Shown here piece by piece: positions 8,843 to 16,811 of a stretch of 64,000 nt of DNA. Every line of letters starts with the position of its first letter. Within the stretch, counting starts at the first letter, position 1. This stretch comes from Sphingomonas_D zeicaulis (GTDB lineage Bacteria; Pseudomonadota; Alphaproteobacteria; Sphingomonadales; Sphingomonadaceae), in contig NZ_JBNPXQ010000006.1 in assembly GCF_050433225.1 (NCBI RefSeq), positions 307,551 through 371,550 of the forward strand. Reading direction: 5' to 3'. The notes beneath the pieces are model-generated. The model was not told the origin of the DNA. It did not search any database and saw only the letters and a list, made by a program, of their open reading frames with translations. The position numbers were made by a program, and so were the translations under genes.

Positions 8843-10075
8843 ATGGACGGGGCGGGGGCGAAAGCGGAACTCAAAGCGGGCTGGCCGATCTTGCTGGCGT
8901 GTGGCTTTGGGGTCGGGGTCGGCCTCACCGGACTGCCCTATTACACGTTCGGCACGTTCCTGAAGCCGCTGGCGGCCGATTTCGGTTGGACGCGTTCAGA
9001 AGTGTCGCTGGCGGGGTTCTTCCTCCAACTCGGCATCGTCCTGACCAGTCCGTTTCTCGGTCGCTTCATCGATCGACATGGCGCACGGCCGGTCGCGCTG
9101 GGTTCGCTGCTCGGGCTGGCGACAGGGCTGGTCGCTGTCGGCTTTTCGGGGCCGTCGCTCATCAGTTTCTACTTCGCATGGATCGGGCTGGCGCTGCTCG
9201 GTTGCGGAACCACACCTTTGAGCTGGACGCAGATGGTCAATCTGCGGTTCGACAAGGCGCGCGGTATCGCGTTGGGGCTGGTGCTGTGCGGTACAGGGAT
9301 TGCCAGCGTGCTGGCACCGCGCGCCTGCGCGGCGCTGATCGCCGCGTTCGGCTGGCGCGGCGGCTATTTCGGGCTGGCGGGCTTCGTGGTCGCGATTGCG
9401 CTGCCGGTGGTGTGGTTCGGTACGCGGGGGATGGCGCACAAGGTGCGGACGGCCGAACGCCCCCGTTCCGGCCTGACGTTGCGCGAAGCGGCAGGGCGGC
9501 GGCAGTTCTGGATGATCGCGGGCGGCATCTTTGCTGTCATGCTGGTGCAGGCTGCAGCGATGGTGCATCTGGTGCCCTTGCTGACCGATCGCGGGTTCTC
9601 ACCCGGCGATGCGACCGCGGCCGCTGGGTTGATGGGCGTTGCGGTGATCTTCGGCCGATTGATCGTCGGCAGCCTGGTCGATCGTTTTCATGCGCCTTAT
9701 GTCGCTTCATGCTTCCTGCCGATGCCGGCACTGGCGCTGGCGCTGCTGGCGGTGAGCGGATCGACTACGACCACGCTGCTCGCCATCCTGCTGATCGGTC
9801 TGGCAGCGGGGGCGGAGGTGGATCTGCTCGCCTATCTCACCAGCCGCTATTTCGGCATGCGGCATTATGGCGCGATCTATGGCGCGAAACTCAGCTTCTT
9901 CTCGCTGGGGGCGGGCATCGGCCCGGCACTTGCGGGCTGGTCGTTCGACCATAATGGCAGCTACGACATGGCATTGTGGAGCGGGGCGGCGCTCGTGCTG
10001 ATCGGTGCTGCACTGATCGGCGTGCTCGGGCCTTATCCTAGGCCCGAACAGCTCCGATCGATAATGGACGCTTGA
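8843..10075 (+). CDS. MFS transporter, monocarboxylate/OFA-like
   Basis: A 410-residue, 12-helix major facilitator of the monocarboxylate / oxalate-formate antiporter-like group. Features are GLPYYTFGTFLKPLAADFGW in the first loop, a loop 2-3 signature near FLGRFIDRHGARP, and RYFGMRHYGAIYGAKLSFFS in the second half. It likely imports an organic acid across the inner membrane. It follows the decarboxylase-like gene by 15 bases, so it is probably the last gene of this operon. It is paralogous to the carrier at 29754-30992. It ends one base before the stop of the convergent isochorismatase-family gene. Confidence 0.87.
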   Translation: MDGAGAKAELKAGWPILLACGFGVGVGLTGLPYYTFGTFLKPLAADFGWTRSEVSLAGFFLQLGIVLTSPFLGRFIDRHGARPVALGSLLGLATGLVAVGFSGPSLISFYFAWIGLALLGCGTTPLSWTQMVNLRFDKARGIALGLVLCGTGIASVLAPRACAALIAAFGWRGGYFGLAGFVVAIALPVVWFGTRGMAHKVRTAERPRSGLTLREAAGRRQFWMIAGGIFAVMLVQAAAMVHLVPLLTDRGFSPGDATAAAGLMGVAVIFGRLIVGSLVDRFHAPYVASCFLPMPALALALLAVSGSTTTTLLAILLIGLAAGAEVDLLAYLTSRYFGMRHYGAIYGAKLSFFSLGAGIGPALAGWSFDHNGSYDMALWSGAALVLIGAALIGVLGPYPRPEQLRSIMDA

Positions 10076-10076
10076 A

Positions 10077-10712
10077 TCAGCCGGCCCCGGCGATCGCCGC
10101 CAGCGCCTCCGCCTCGCCGATCACCTCCGCCACCTTGGCCTGGATGTCGAACAGGTTGGCATCCTGCACGCGCGGATCGCGATCACCGCATGCTTCCCGC
10201 ACCACGAAGGGCAGGAAGCCATGGCACAGCGCATCGAGCGCCGTCGCGCGCACGCAGCCCGACGTCGAATAGCCGGTGATGAACAGCGTATCGATGCGTG
10301 CCGCCGTCAGGATCGCCGCGAGCGGGGTGCCGAAGAAGGCGGAGGGAAACTTCTTTCCCAGCACCAGCTCGCCTTCGCGTGGCTGAAGGCTCGGCGGGAA
10401 GGCCCCGAGCGGTGAATGCGGTGCAAACGCGCGCAGCGCCGGCACCTTGCGATAGAACATGCCGCCATCGAACCCGTCCGGCCGATACTCGATATTGGTG
10501 AAGATGACCGGGATGTCCGCCGCCCGCGCCGCCGCCGCCAGCCGCTCGTTCGCGGCAAGTTCGGCTTCGACCCCTGCATAGAGCGGCGATTGCGGGTCGA
10601 GATACGCCATCACGACGTCGATGATCAGCAGGGCAGGGCGCTCGCCCGGCGCCAGGTTGCCGCCGAACCCGGCCGAGGCATAATCGCCGTCGAGATCGAT
10701 ATGCTCCGCCAT
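10077..10712 (-). CDS. Isochorismatase-family amidohydrolase
   Basis: A 211-residue cysteine hydrolase of the isochorismatase / N-carbamoylsarcosine amidase family. The triad is visible: Asp32 in LLIIDVVMAYLDP, Lys120 in LVLGKKFPSAFFGT and Cys153 in GYSTSGCVRATALD. Such enzymes hydrolyse C-N bonds in carbamoyl amino acids, nicotinamide or maleamate. The frame opens further upstream, but the ATG at 10712 starts five bases after the stop of the deacetylase gene and gives the usual family length. With that gene it forms a likely two-step amide or imide hydrolysis pair. The exact substrate is unknown. Confidence 0.85.
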   Translation of the reverse strand: MAEHIDLDGDYASAGFGGNLAPGERPALLIIDVVMAYLDPQSPLYAGVEAELAANERLAAAARAADIPVIFTNIEYRPDGFDGGMFYRKVPALRAFAPHSPLGAFPPSLQPREGELVLGKKFPSAFFGTPLAAILTAARIDTLFITGYSTSGCVRATALDALCHGFLPFVVREACGDRDPRVQDANLFDIQAKVAEVIGEAEALAAIAGAG

Positions 10713-10717
10713 CGCGA

Positions 10718-11641
10718 TCAATCCAGCTGGCCGGGAATATGGCTCTGGTGGTTCTGGAGATACCAGTCGGCAATCTCCTCGCGCGTCGCCCACCACACGC
10801 CCGGCAACGATTTGGCATGTTCGATGAACTCGCGGATCGCACGGATCCGATGCGCCCGCCCCGACACATGCGGGTGCAGACCCACGTTCATGATGCGGCC
10901 CGAAGTGACGCCTTCCTCATACAGCACGTCGAGTTCCTCGATCAGCGCCTGGGCGAATTGATCGGTGGTGAAGTTCTTCCGGGTGATGAAGGTGAAATCG
11001 TTGATCTCGTTCGAGTAGGGCGTCGAGACGATCGGCCCGTACGGCGTCTTCAGCAGGTAGGGCTGATCATCATTCATGATATCGCAGTAGAAGGTGCAGC
11101 CATACTCTGCGAGGATGTCCGCGGTTTGCAGCGTGCCGCGCAGCGAGGAGCTCAGCCAGCCCTTGGCGCGGCGGCCCACGAATTTCTCATATTGATCGAG
11201 GGTGCGCAGTACGACCTCGCGCTCCTTCGCAGGATCCTTGGCAAAGTCGGTGAGCAGTTCGCCCTGCTCCCAATTGTGCGCGAGCAGTTCCCAACCGCGC
11301 GCCAGCACGGCGTCCGTCATTGCCTTGCGACGTTCGAACGTGACCGCGTTGGTCGTGCAGCTCGCCTTCACGCCGAGTTTGTCGAAAAGCTCGATCAGCC
11401 GCCAGATGCCGACGCGCTGGCCATATTCGCGCCACGTGAAATTCGGAAAATCTGCGGTGTCGCCGGGCAGGATATCGGGCAGGATTGCTGGCCCGCCCGC
11501 ATAATAAGGCTTGGTCGTATCCTTGGTGAGATCCCAGGTTTCGAGATTGAAGGTGAGGATCAACGCGACGCGCGCGCCGTTTGGCCACTTCAGCGGCTGG
11601 CGATCGGGCAGGGCGCTGTATTTATATTCCACGAACATCAT
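10718..11641 (-). CDS. Polysaccharide deacetylase family protein, PuuE/cyclic-imide-hydrolase type
   Basis: A 307-residue NodB-fold protein resembling the PuuE allantoinase and cyclic-imide hydrolase branch rather than chitin deacetylases. Early LILTFNLETWDL replaces the usual TFDDG metal site. ELLAHNWEQGE stands for the second motif, and GLHPHVSGRAHRIRAIREF is the typical PuuE-like C-terminal block. No signal peptide is present, so it acts in the cytosol. A second ATG follows immediately (11638). It lies just upstream of the isochorismatase-family gene and downstream of the IclR gene on the same strand, consistent with hydrolysis of a cyclic amide or imide. That role is inference from family and context. 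Confidence 0.8.
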   Translation of the reverse strand: MMFVEYKYSALPDRQPLKWPNGARVALILTFNLETWDLTKDTTKPYYAGGPAILPDILPGDTADFPNFTWREYGQRVGIWRLIELFDKLGVKASCTTNAVTFERRKAMTDAVLARGWELLAHNWEQGELLTDFAKDPAKEREVVLRTLDQYEKFVGRRAKGWLSSSLRGTLQTADILAEYGCTFYCDIMNDDQPYLLKTPYGPIVSTPYSNEINDFTFITRKNFTTDQFAQALIEELDVLYEEGVTSGRIMNVGLHPHVSGRAHRIRAIREFIEHAKSLPGVWWATREEIADWYLQNHQSHIPGQLD

Positions 11642-11724
11642 CTCCCGGAGCGGACGAACGCGGCCAGCATCGCCGCGACACCGCCCAGGGTCACGCCCGC
11701 GCCGGCCGACTGTTCAACAGGTGG

Positions 11725-12519
11725 CTATTCGGCGGCGGCGATCTGCGGCGCGAGTTCGGCGGTGATCGCCAAGCCGGTTTCGCGCAATGGCTCCACGAAC
11801 TGCTTGATCGCATCGTCCATGCGGACGGCTGAGGAGAAGAAGGCGAGCGTCAAAGTGGCTGCGACGCGCCCGTGCTCGAAAATCGGCACCGCGATTGACG
11901 ACGTCTTGCCCGGGTTGCGCGTAAAATGGTTGTTGCCGCGCGTCGCATAACCCTGACGGCGAACGTCTTCGAGCAGCGTTTCTTCCTCGATCAGGCGCAG
12001 CGTATGCACCGGCACGCGATCGGGCAGGCGCTTGAGAGACGCAAGGACGCCTTCGCGCTCTTCCTCGGGCATGTGCGCCAGATAGACGAGGCCGGAGGCA
12101 CATTCGAGGATCGGGATGGAATAGCCGGGATAATAGTCGTTGAACGTCAACGTCGTCAGCGAATGCGTCGAATCGCGGATAACCATGTTCGATCCGACGT
12201 GCGTCGACAGCGAGATCGGCCACATAACGCGGCGGGTGAGCTCGACGATGTGCGGCCGCGCTGTCTGGACGACCGCGGCATGACCCTGAAAGCCGTGCGC
12301 CAGCGTCTGCACGAGCCCCGTGGGGCGATAACGCTTACGCACCGGCTCCTGCTCGATCAGGCCTTCGAACAGCAAGGTCTGCACAATGCGGCAGGCTGTC
12401 GGATAGGGAACATTTGATGCGCGCGCGATCTCCATCATGGAGAGCGAGCCGCCGCGATTGACTGCCTGGAGAACGGAAATCCCGCGGGCGAGGGAGCGGA
12501 TCGGAACACCTTTTTCCAT
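11725..12519 (-). CDS. IclR-family transcriptional regulator
   Basis: A 264-residue IclR regulator. The N-terminal winged helix (residues 8-70) includes RSLARGISVLQAVNRGGSLS and EIARASNVPYPTACRIVQTL. The C-terminal effector-binding GAF-like domain includes TRGNNHFTRNPGKTSSIAVP. The frame opens at 12606, but MEKGVPIRSLARGISVL at 12519 is the normal family start. It precedes the deacetylase and amidase genes on the same strand. IclR proteins commonly regulate their own promoter and the neighbouring catabolic genes. A TTCGCA-TG-TGCGAA palindrome lies about 97 bases upstream. Confidence 0.88.
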   Translation of the reverse strand: MEKGVPIRSLARGISVLQAVNRGGSLSMMEIARASNVPYPTACRIVQTLLFEGLIEQEPVRKRYRPTGLVQTLAHGFQGHAAVVQTARPHIVELTRRVMWPISLSTHVGSNMVIRDSTHSLTTLTFNDYYPGYSIPILECASGLVYLAHMPEEEREGVLASLKRLPDRVPVHTLRLIEEETLLEDVRRQGYATRGNNHFTRNPGKTSSIAVPIFEHGRVAATLTLAFFSSAVRMDDAIKQFVEPLRETGLAITAELAPQIAAAE

Positions 12520-12615
12520 GACCGCAGGATGACTCTTTTGCGGCCGTCGCGCACGCATAAAATGAGGTTTTGTTCCACCATCCAGCGCTATTTTGGATAG
12601 GTTCAACGTCAGCCA

Positions 12616-12629
12616 TTCGCATGTGCGAA
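12616..12629. promoter_or_regulatory. Palindrome TTCGCATGTGCGAA, candidate IclR operator
   Basis: Six-base inverted arms (TTCGCA / TGCGAA) with a two-base centre lie upstream of the IclR gene. IclR-family operators are often short palindromes containing TTCG/CGAA half-sites, so autoregulation is plausible. This is assignment by position and symmetry only. Confidence 0.4.
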
Positions 12630-12654
12630 ATTTTGATGCATATCAGTGCAGTCC

Positions 12655-12673
12655 CTGCCTATTTCCTAGGCAG
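12655..12673. other. Inverted repeat CTGCCTA-N5-TAGGCAG
   Basis: Perfect seven-base arms with a five-base loop lie between the IclR gene and the end of the upstream flavoprotein gene. No T-tract follows on either strand, so it is not a classical terminator. It could be an operator or a weak end-of-transcript hairpin. Confidence 0.35.
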
Positions 12674-12724
12674 TTCACACTCAATCCGCCGCGGCAGCGA
12701 ATCGATCCCTGCGACTCGGCTGCT

Positions 12725-14131
12725 TCACCGGTCAGTAGCGTGTGACGAAGAGGATGCGTCGACCAAGCGCGCGGCCGCTCGACCTGCAACGCGACCAAGC
12801 GTGACAGCAGTGCACAGGCCCATCGCGGGGATATAGCCCCAGGAAGAAGGGCCGGACACGCTGCGCGCTGCGCCGCCGCCCGCGAACAGGTTCGGCAGCG
12901 ACGAGCCATCGCCGCGCAAAACGCGTGCCTCGCCGTCGATCTGCAGGCCGCCCTGGGTATGATACAGTGCGCCGACCACGCGCAACGCGCGATAGGAAGC
13001 GGACGGTGGCTGATCATCGCCCCAGTGGCGACCGAAGGCATCGGGCCGCCCCTCAGCCTGCGCTGCCCGGGCCTCGTTCAGCGTCGCATCGAGTGCGTCA
13101 CGATCGACGCCGATCCGCGCGGCGAGGTCGTCCAGCGTATCGGCGGTCTTCGGGGCCTTTAAGTCGTTGAGCGCGCGCGCTTCGGGAATGTGCGCCGTGG
13201 CCGCTTCGATCCTGGCGTCGTAGACGACCCAGCAATGGTCGCCGGGCTGCGCGAGGACCGGATGAACCATACCGGCTATGTCGGCGCACTCGTCGACGAA
13301 GCGCTGGCCGCGCACGTTCACGAGCACGCCCCCTTCAAGGATCACACCCGGCGGCACGCTGATACCGTGGGGATCCGTGAGCATGGCATAGCCCTGATAG
13401 CTGCCCATGTCGCCGACTGCCGCACCGATAGCCTGCCCCAGCCTGATGCCATCGCCCCGGCTGCCTTCATGCGCATTGAGCCGCGCGGCGGCGGCTTCTG
13501 GCAGATATTCGGCGACCATCGCTTCGTTCGCGGCGAAGCCGCCGGTCGCGAGGATCAGCGCCTCGCAGCCGATGCGTTCGATCGCACCGTCTGCCCGGGT
13601 CAGTTCGATACCCAACACGCGGCCATCGACGTCGGCGATGATGTCAGTGAGCCTTGCCTCGGTCACGACGTCGATGCCGGCCATGCCCAGCCGGGCGTGA
13701 AGCAGATCGACCATGTCGCTGCCGCCATGGCCGGGCCAGCCATGCACGCGCAGGCAGCTGTTGCCGTAGGAGGCGCGAAAGCGCGTATCCAGTTCCCAGG
13801 GGAGCCCGATGGTCTCGACGAGCCAGTCCAGCGTCGGGCCGGATTCGAAGGCGAGGGTGCGGGCGATGACGGGGTCCGTCCGACCGCGCGTCTTTTCCAT
13901 AATATCCCGGAAAAAGGTCTCGCCATCATCCTCGACGCCGTGGGCCGCCTGCGCGCGCGTTCCGGCGGCGGCGATCAGGCCTTGCGACATCGCGGTCGAT
14001 CCGTGCGGATGTGCATCCTGCTCGATCAGCAGCGGCGACACGCCTTCGGCATGTGCGGCGAGCGCCGCCACTGTGCCGCATGCCCCGCCCCCCACGACGA
14101 TGAGCGGAACGGTAAGCTCGAAATCGGTCAT
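12725..14131 (-). CDS. FAD-binding dehydrogenase, fumarate reductase/ketosteroid dehydrogenase-like
   Basis: A 468-residue flavoprotein of the FAD_binding_2 family (succinate/fumarate reductase flavoprotein, 3-ketosteroid dehydrogenase and urocanate reductase relatives). It probably introduces or removes a C=C bond next to a carbonyl. The FAD motif LIVVGGGACGTVAALAAHAE is at the N-terminus. LILATGGFAANEAMV and the terminal GGGAARSVSGPSSWGYIPAM are typical. No Tat or Sec signal is seen. ATG at 14131 follows AGAGAT; the frame extends upstream without homology. It follows the dehydrogenase at 14248 on the same strand after a gap holding a strong hairpin. Confidence 0.85.
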   Translation of the reverse strand: MTDFELTVPLIVVGGGACGTVAALAAHAEGVSPLLIEQDAHPHGSTAMSQGLIAAAGTRAQAAHGVEDDGETFFRDIMEKTRGRTDPVIARTLAFESGPTLDWLVETIGLPWELDTRFRASYGNSCLRVHGWPGHGGSDMVDLLHARLGMAGIDVVTEARLTDIIADVDGRVLGIELTRADGAIERIGCEALILATGGFAANEAMVAEYLPEAAAARLNAHEGSRGDGIRLGQAIGAAVGDMGSYQGYAMLTDPHGISVPPGVILEGGVLVNVRGQRFVDECADIAGMVHPVLAQPGDHCWVVYDARIEAATAHIPEARALNDLKAPKTADTLDDLAARIGVDRDALDATLNEARAAQAEGRPDAFGRHWGDDQPPSASYRALRVVGALYHTQGGLQIDGEARVLRGDGSSLPNLFAGGGAARSVSGPSSWGYIPAMGLCTAVTLGRVAGRAAARLVDASSSSHATDR

Positions 14132-14157
14132 GTCAGATCTCTGTCGATCGGGGCGTC

Positions 14158-14187
14158 CCGATAGGCGGCGAGTAAGCCGCCTATCGG
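14158..14187. other. Strong intercistronic hairpin (12-bp perfect stem)
   Basis: CCGATAGGCGGC and GCCGCCTATCGG pair perfectly around a six-base loop in the gap between the dehydrogenase and flavoprotein genes. No T-tract follows on the minus strand, so processing, stabilisation or partial attenuation are likelier than simple termination. Confidence 0.6.
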
Positions 14188-14247
14188 ATGTCGCGGATGT
14201 CAAGGCCCGTGGCGCCGACGGTCAGCGATGCCGCGCCGGGCCATCGG

Positions 14248-15270
14248 TCAAGCCGAGACCCGTACCAGCACCTTGCCGACATGGCTGGCCGTGGCGAGAT
14301 GACGGTAAGCTTCAAGCGCGTCATCGAACGCAAATTCGCGATCGACCACGGGTTGGATGTTGTGCGTTTCGATCGCGCGAAGGAGGCGGGCAAGCATCGC
14401 GCGGCTGCCTTCGGCAATGCCGGTCAACACCAGATTCTTGCCGATGATGGTGCCGAAGTTCGGCAGGCCCTCGTTGGCGGCGCCCGCAAGCCCGCCGATG
14501 ATGATGATGCGCGCGTTGTTCGCCGCGGCGTCGATCGACCGGCGCAGTGTCGCCTGGCCGCCGGTCTCGACGATGACGTCCGCTCCCGCGCCGCCAGTCG
14601 CCTCGAGCACCGCCTTTTCCCAATCGGGCGTCGTGCGGTAATTGATCGTGATGTCGGCACCAAGCCGGCGCGCGAGGTCGAGCTTTTCATCGCTGGACGA
14701 GGTGATCGCGACGCGCGCGCCTGCCGCCTTGGCGATCTGGAGCGCCCAGATCGATACGCCGCCGGTGCCAAGCGCCAGCACGGCGTCGCCCGCCTTCACC
14801 TTGCCGACTTCGACAACGGCATTCCAAGCCGTGAGCGCCGAAGAGGCAAGCGGCGCGACCTGAATGTCGGTCAGGCTGTCCGGCACGGGCACCAGAGCGG
14901 CGGCTGGAACGCGCACCTGCTCGGCCAGCCAGCCGTCATGGGTGATGCCGACGTCATGTGCGAAGGCGCGGCGGTTGAAGTCGCCGTCGATCCAGGTGAC
15001 GAAATGGGGCGCAACCACGCGCTGGCCGACCGTGACTCCGGTGACGCCTTCGCCCACCTGAAGGACCTCGCCGACGCCTTCGGATACCGGCACGCGATCT
15101 TCCGGGCGGCGCGCACCATAGCTGCCCTTCAGCACCAGCATGTCGCGATGGTTGAGCGCAACCAGGCGGACCTGAACGATCGCTTCGCCGGGCCCCGGCA
15201 CGAGATCGCGTCGGGTGACCGGCGTCAAGGATTCCAGGCCCGTCTGCGGGCCGATCTGATAGGCTTTCAT
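14248..15270 (-). CDS. Zinc-independent medium-chain alcohol dehydrogenase / quinone oxidoreductase
   Basis: A 340-residue medium-chain dehydrogenase. The N-terminal GroES-like part has VRLVALNHRDMLVLKGSYG, without the Zn-binding cysteine of classical alcohol dehydrogenases. The Rossmann motif LALGTGGVSIWALQIAKAAG is at about residues 165-185, with SSDEKLDLARRLGADITINY after it. It is expected to reduce an enone or quinone, or oxidise an alcohol, with NAD(P)H. The ATG at 15270 is 13 bases from the stop of the upstream serine-hydrolase gene, suggesting one transcript (serine hydrolase, dehydrogenase, flavoprotein). Confidence 0.87.
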   Translation of the reverse strand: MKAYQIGPQTGLESLTPVTRRDLVPGPGEAIVQVRLVALNHRDMLVLKGSYGARRPEDRVPVSEGVGEVLQVGEGVTGVTVGQRVVAPHFVTWIDGDFNRRAFAHDVGITHDGWLAEQVRVPAAALVPVPDSLTDIQVAPLASSALTAWNAVVEVGKVKAGDAVLALGTGGVSIWALQIAKAAGARVAITSSSDEKLDLARRLGADITINYRTTPDWEKAVLEATGGAGADVIVETGGQATLRRSIDAAANNARIIIIGGLAGAANEGLPNFGTIIGKNLVLTGIAEGSRAMLARLLRAIETHNIQPVVDREFAFDDALEAYRHLATASHVGKVLVRVSA

Positions 15271-15283
15271 GGGAGCTCCGATG

Positions 15284-16555
15284 TCAGGCGGCCGGCTGGG
15301 GCAGGGGGCGTTTCCCTCCCCGCTTCCAGTCGATGCCGTTCAGGATGAGATTGGGCAGCACGCTATTATCCCATTCGGGTTGCTGCGGCGGATTGTCGCC
15401 CATCCGCAGCACCACCGTTTTGGTGTCGCGTGAGATGAAGACGGTCTGGTTCGAATTCCCGTCGAACAGGATGAGGCTGCGGTCGAGATAGGGCTGTGAA
15501 TGCAGCACCTTCGGGCCCGGCTTGTCGGGTGCGGCGAAGCCGCGCCGTTGCACATAGGGACCTGCGATCCACACGCCGAGGCCATAATGCGGGTTCGCAG
15601 CCGTGCCGGTCGCCATCTGGGCGACATAGCCGCGCGGCAGCAGGCGTTTGCCATTTGCCACGCCATCGTCGGCAAGCAGGATACCGAGCCGCAGGAAGCT
15701 TTCCGCGGGCAGCGTCATGCAACACCCCGAGTGGGCGAGACCGCCGGGCTTGCTCACCCAGATCTCGCCACCCGGCGCGCCGATCGCAGCCAGGATGCGC
15801 TTGCCGACAAAATCGGCGTAGCGTTCACCCGTCGCACGCTCGATCAGCAGCGCGACGAGTTCGGCGGTTGCATTGCCATAGCCATATTTTAGGCCGGGCT
15901 CACTGGTCAACGGGTACGCGATCAGCGCTTCCGCCAGGTTTGGCGAGATATAGGCCCGGTTGACGGGATGGTCAGGATCGCTGCTGACCATCTGTTCCAT
16001 TAGCCCGGCGCGCATATCGAGGAGGTGCCTCACCAGGATCGCCGCCTTCGGCGTGCCGCGCCATTCAGTGATGAAGTCGGCGACCGGCTGGTCCAGCGAC
16101 TTGATCTTGCCGAGCTGGATCGCGTGGCCCACCGCGATGGCGGTCAGCGGCTTGGACAAGGATTTGGAAACAAGCTGGCTCTTGGCGTCGCGGCCCTTGA
16201 AATAGGCTTCGCGTTCGATGCGTCCGTTGCGCCAGACGATCAGCGCAGTGGAGTTCATACGCGCGGCATAGTCGACGGCGGCATCCAGCGCCCTGGCCGA
16301 GATCGTTCTTTTACCCGGTGCCGCCGCCGGGATCGGTCGGACGGTTGTCGCGCCCGGAATCGGCTCCATGGGATCATATTTCAGGATGATGCCACCATTC
16401 TTCATCAGCGTGGCGAAACGCTCCTGATAGAGCGCTTCGTCATTCTGATCGCCGGCCGCCCCGGTCAGCAGCATCGTGGCCACAGCAAGAAGCGTGGTGT
16501 GTGCGGCCCGCTTGCCGCGCCTCGGAATCGGCCGTTTCTCCATGGTGATGAACAT
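15284..16555 (-). CDS. Serine hydrolase, beta-lactamase class C family (secreted)
   Basis: A 423-residue serine hydrolase of the class C beta-lactamase / EstB-type esterase family. A probable Sec signal lies at residues 18-35 (AHTTLLAVATMLLTGAAG), pointing to the periplasm. The catalytic SxxK is S132-L-S-K135 (VSKSLSKPLTAIAVG). A Y-x-N-like LKYGYGNATAELVALL follows in the middle. Such proteins hydrolyse esters or amides and rarely true beta-lactams. It is the first gene of a minus-strand operon and diverges from a TonB receptor, suggesting periplasmic processing of an imported substrate. An alternative ATG is at 16543. Confidence 0.85.
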   Translation of the reverse strand: MFITMEKRPIPRRGKRAAHTTLLAVATMLLTGAAGDQNDEALYQERFATLMKNGGIILKYDPMEPIPGATTVRPIPAAAPGKRTISARALDAAVDYAARMNSTALIVWRNGRIEREAYFKGRDAKSQLVSKSLSKPLTAIAVGHAIQLGKIKSLDQPVADFITEWRGTPKAAILVRHLLDMRAGLMEQMVSSDPDHPVNRAYISPNLAEALIAYPLTSEPGLKYGYGNATAELVALLIERATGERYADFVGKRILAAIGAPGGEIWVSKPGGLAHSGCCMTLPAESFLRLGILLADDGVANGKRLLPRGYVAQMATGTAANPHYGLGVWIAGPYVQRRGFAAPDKPGPKVLHSQPYLDRSLILFDGNSNQTVFISRDTKTVVLRMGDNPPQQPEWDNSVLPNLILNGIDWKRGGKRPLPQPAA

Positions 16556-16811
16556 CCGGATCCGCCGCTCGAACGCAATCCAGCGGCGGCGTTTGTTCGT
16601 ACAGCGGTCAGTGCGCGACTTGCCCGAATGAAGCCGTATCGAACCAACATATGTCAGGAATGCGACAACCGGATTTCACCGGAGAGAGGGGCCGGGATGA
16701 ACGCGGCGATCAGGGACGCCGCGTCATGCCAACCAGACCTCGCCACTCTCGGCGGGCCGAACATTGCAAATTGCGCCTGCGTGCGCGCGGCATGATAAGG
16801 GAGGGTTGATA
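16556..16811. promoter_or_regulatory. Divergent promoter region, serine hydrolase / TonB receptor
   Basis: This 256-base gap separates two outward-facing transcription units and has no coding frame of note. GGGAGGG, the receptor ribosome site, sits at its right end. No clear operator was found. Confidence 0.4.

Noticed and set aside
15284..16555. Antibiotic-resistance beta-lactamase
   Set aside because: The SxxK and YxN motifs show the serine hydrolase family, but context is catabolic and most such proteins are esterases.
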